This document shows positions 5,486-5,655 of a stretch of DNA of 5,655 bases, one piece after another. Every line of letters begins with the position of its first letter. Position 1 is the stretch's first letter. Both the position numbers and the translations under genes were made by a program. This DNA is from an uncultured Chloroflexota bacterium (GTDB lineage: Bacteria > Chloroflexota > Limnocylindria > Limnocylindrales > Limnocylindraceae): contig CAJABS010000128.1 of NCBI GenBank assembly GCA_903938075.1, positions 1 to 5,655 on the forward strand, given 5' to 3'. Under the pieces are notes generated by a model. That model searched no databases. It was not told where the DNA came from and was given only the letters and a program-made list of their open reading frames with translations.

Positions 5486-5655
5486 CGATGGCGTTCGCCA
5501 TGCGGCGGAGCTGATTGGCGAGTGCGGAGAGGTCTTCGCCCCCTTTGCCAGCGGCGATCAGCGCATCTTCAAGTTGCGCCACCAGCGTTGCCGTCGGCAC
5601 GGAGACGCCGAGCTCTTTGGCAAGGTCGATGGCGATGCCGAGGTCCTTACGATGC
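5478..5655 (-). CDS. 3-hydroxyisobutyrate dehydrogenase family protein, C-terminal end only
   Basis: Only the last 58 residues are in the window; the rest lies beyond the right edge. The visible part begins HRKDLGIAIDLAKELGVSVP, the strongly conserved KDL...A...A.E.G...P block of the helical NAD-binding C-terminal domain of beta-hydroxyacid dehydrogenases (3-hydroxyisobutyrate dehydrogenase, tartronate semialdehyde reductase and relatives). It continues with LVAQLEDALIAAGKGGEDLSAL, also typical. These enzymes oxidise or reduce small beta-hydroxyacids with NAD(P). The catalytic Lys and Rossmann domain are not visible, so the exact substrate cannot be given. Its stop TGA (5480-5478) overlaps the start of the PPOX gene by eight bases, which marks an operon. 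Confidence 0.85.
   Translation of the reverse strand, partial: HRKDLGIAIDLAKELGVSVPTATLVAQLEDALIAAGKGGEDLSALANQLRRMANAIDA

Overview
This 5.66-kb window is GC-rich (roughly 60% by eye) and bacterial. Three traits point to Actinobacteriota, or less likely to a Chloroflexota lineage. These are a PPOX-class enzyme of the type often using coenzyme F420, genes whose ATG follows a -10-like hexamer by exactly six bases with little or no Shine-Dalgarno (leaderless style), and an exported protein with an LPXTG-like tail. I cannot place it further. I see no phage, transposon, CRISPR or defence genes; it reads as ordinary chromosome with a few features worth checking.

Left part (1-2845): a nucleoside hydrolase gene, cut by the left edge, reads leftwards. 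A complete gene for a two-domain envelope O-acyltransferase (membrane acyltransferase-3 plus extracytoplasmic SGNH domain) reads rightwards. They are divergent, with 50 bases between the chosen starts, so their promoters must be packed face to face.

Middle part (2842-4849): a small DoxX-like membrane protein gene ends head-on against the acyltransferase gene, both stop codons lying in one CTAG. Upstream of it, also on the minus strand, are a promoter, a small hairpin and a good intrinsic terminator. Next is a gene for a 444-residue secreted protein with a signal peptide, about seven beta-propeller-like repeats, an LPATN motif and a C-terminal membrane segment with a basic tail. This gene has its own candidate promoter and a leader that can fold in two competing ways.

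Right part (4850-5655): two serine tRNA genes with different anticodons (GGA and CGA) lie in tandem on the minus strand, directly behind a PPOX-family gene. The PPOX start codon overlaps the end of a 3-hydroxyisobutyrate-dehydrogenase-type gene cut by the right edge. All four could share one transcript.

The genes do not form one pathway. The common theme of the middle is the cell envelope: an acyltransferase that probably decorates surface glycans, a small membrane protein and a probably wall-anchored surface protein. The flanks hold housekeeping salvage, redox and tRNA genes.
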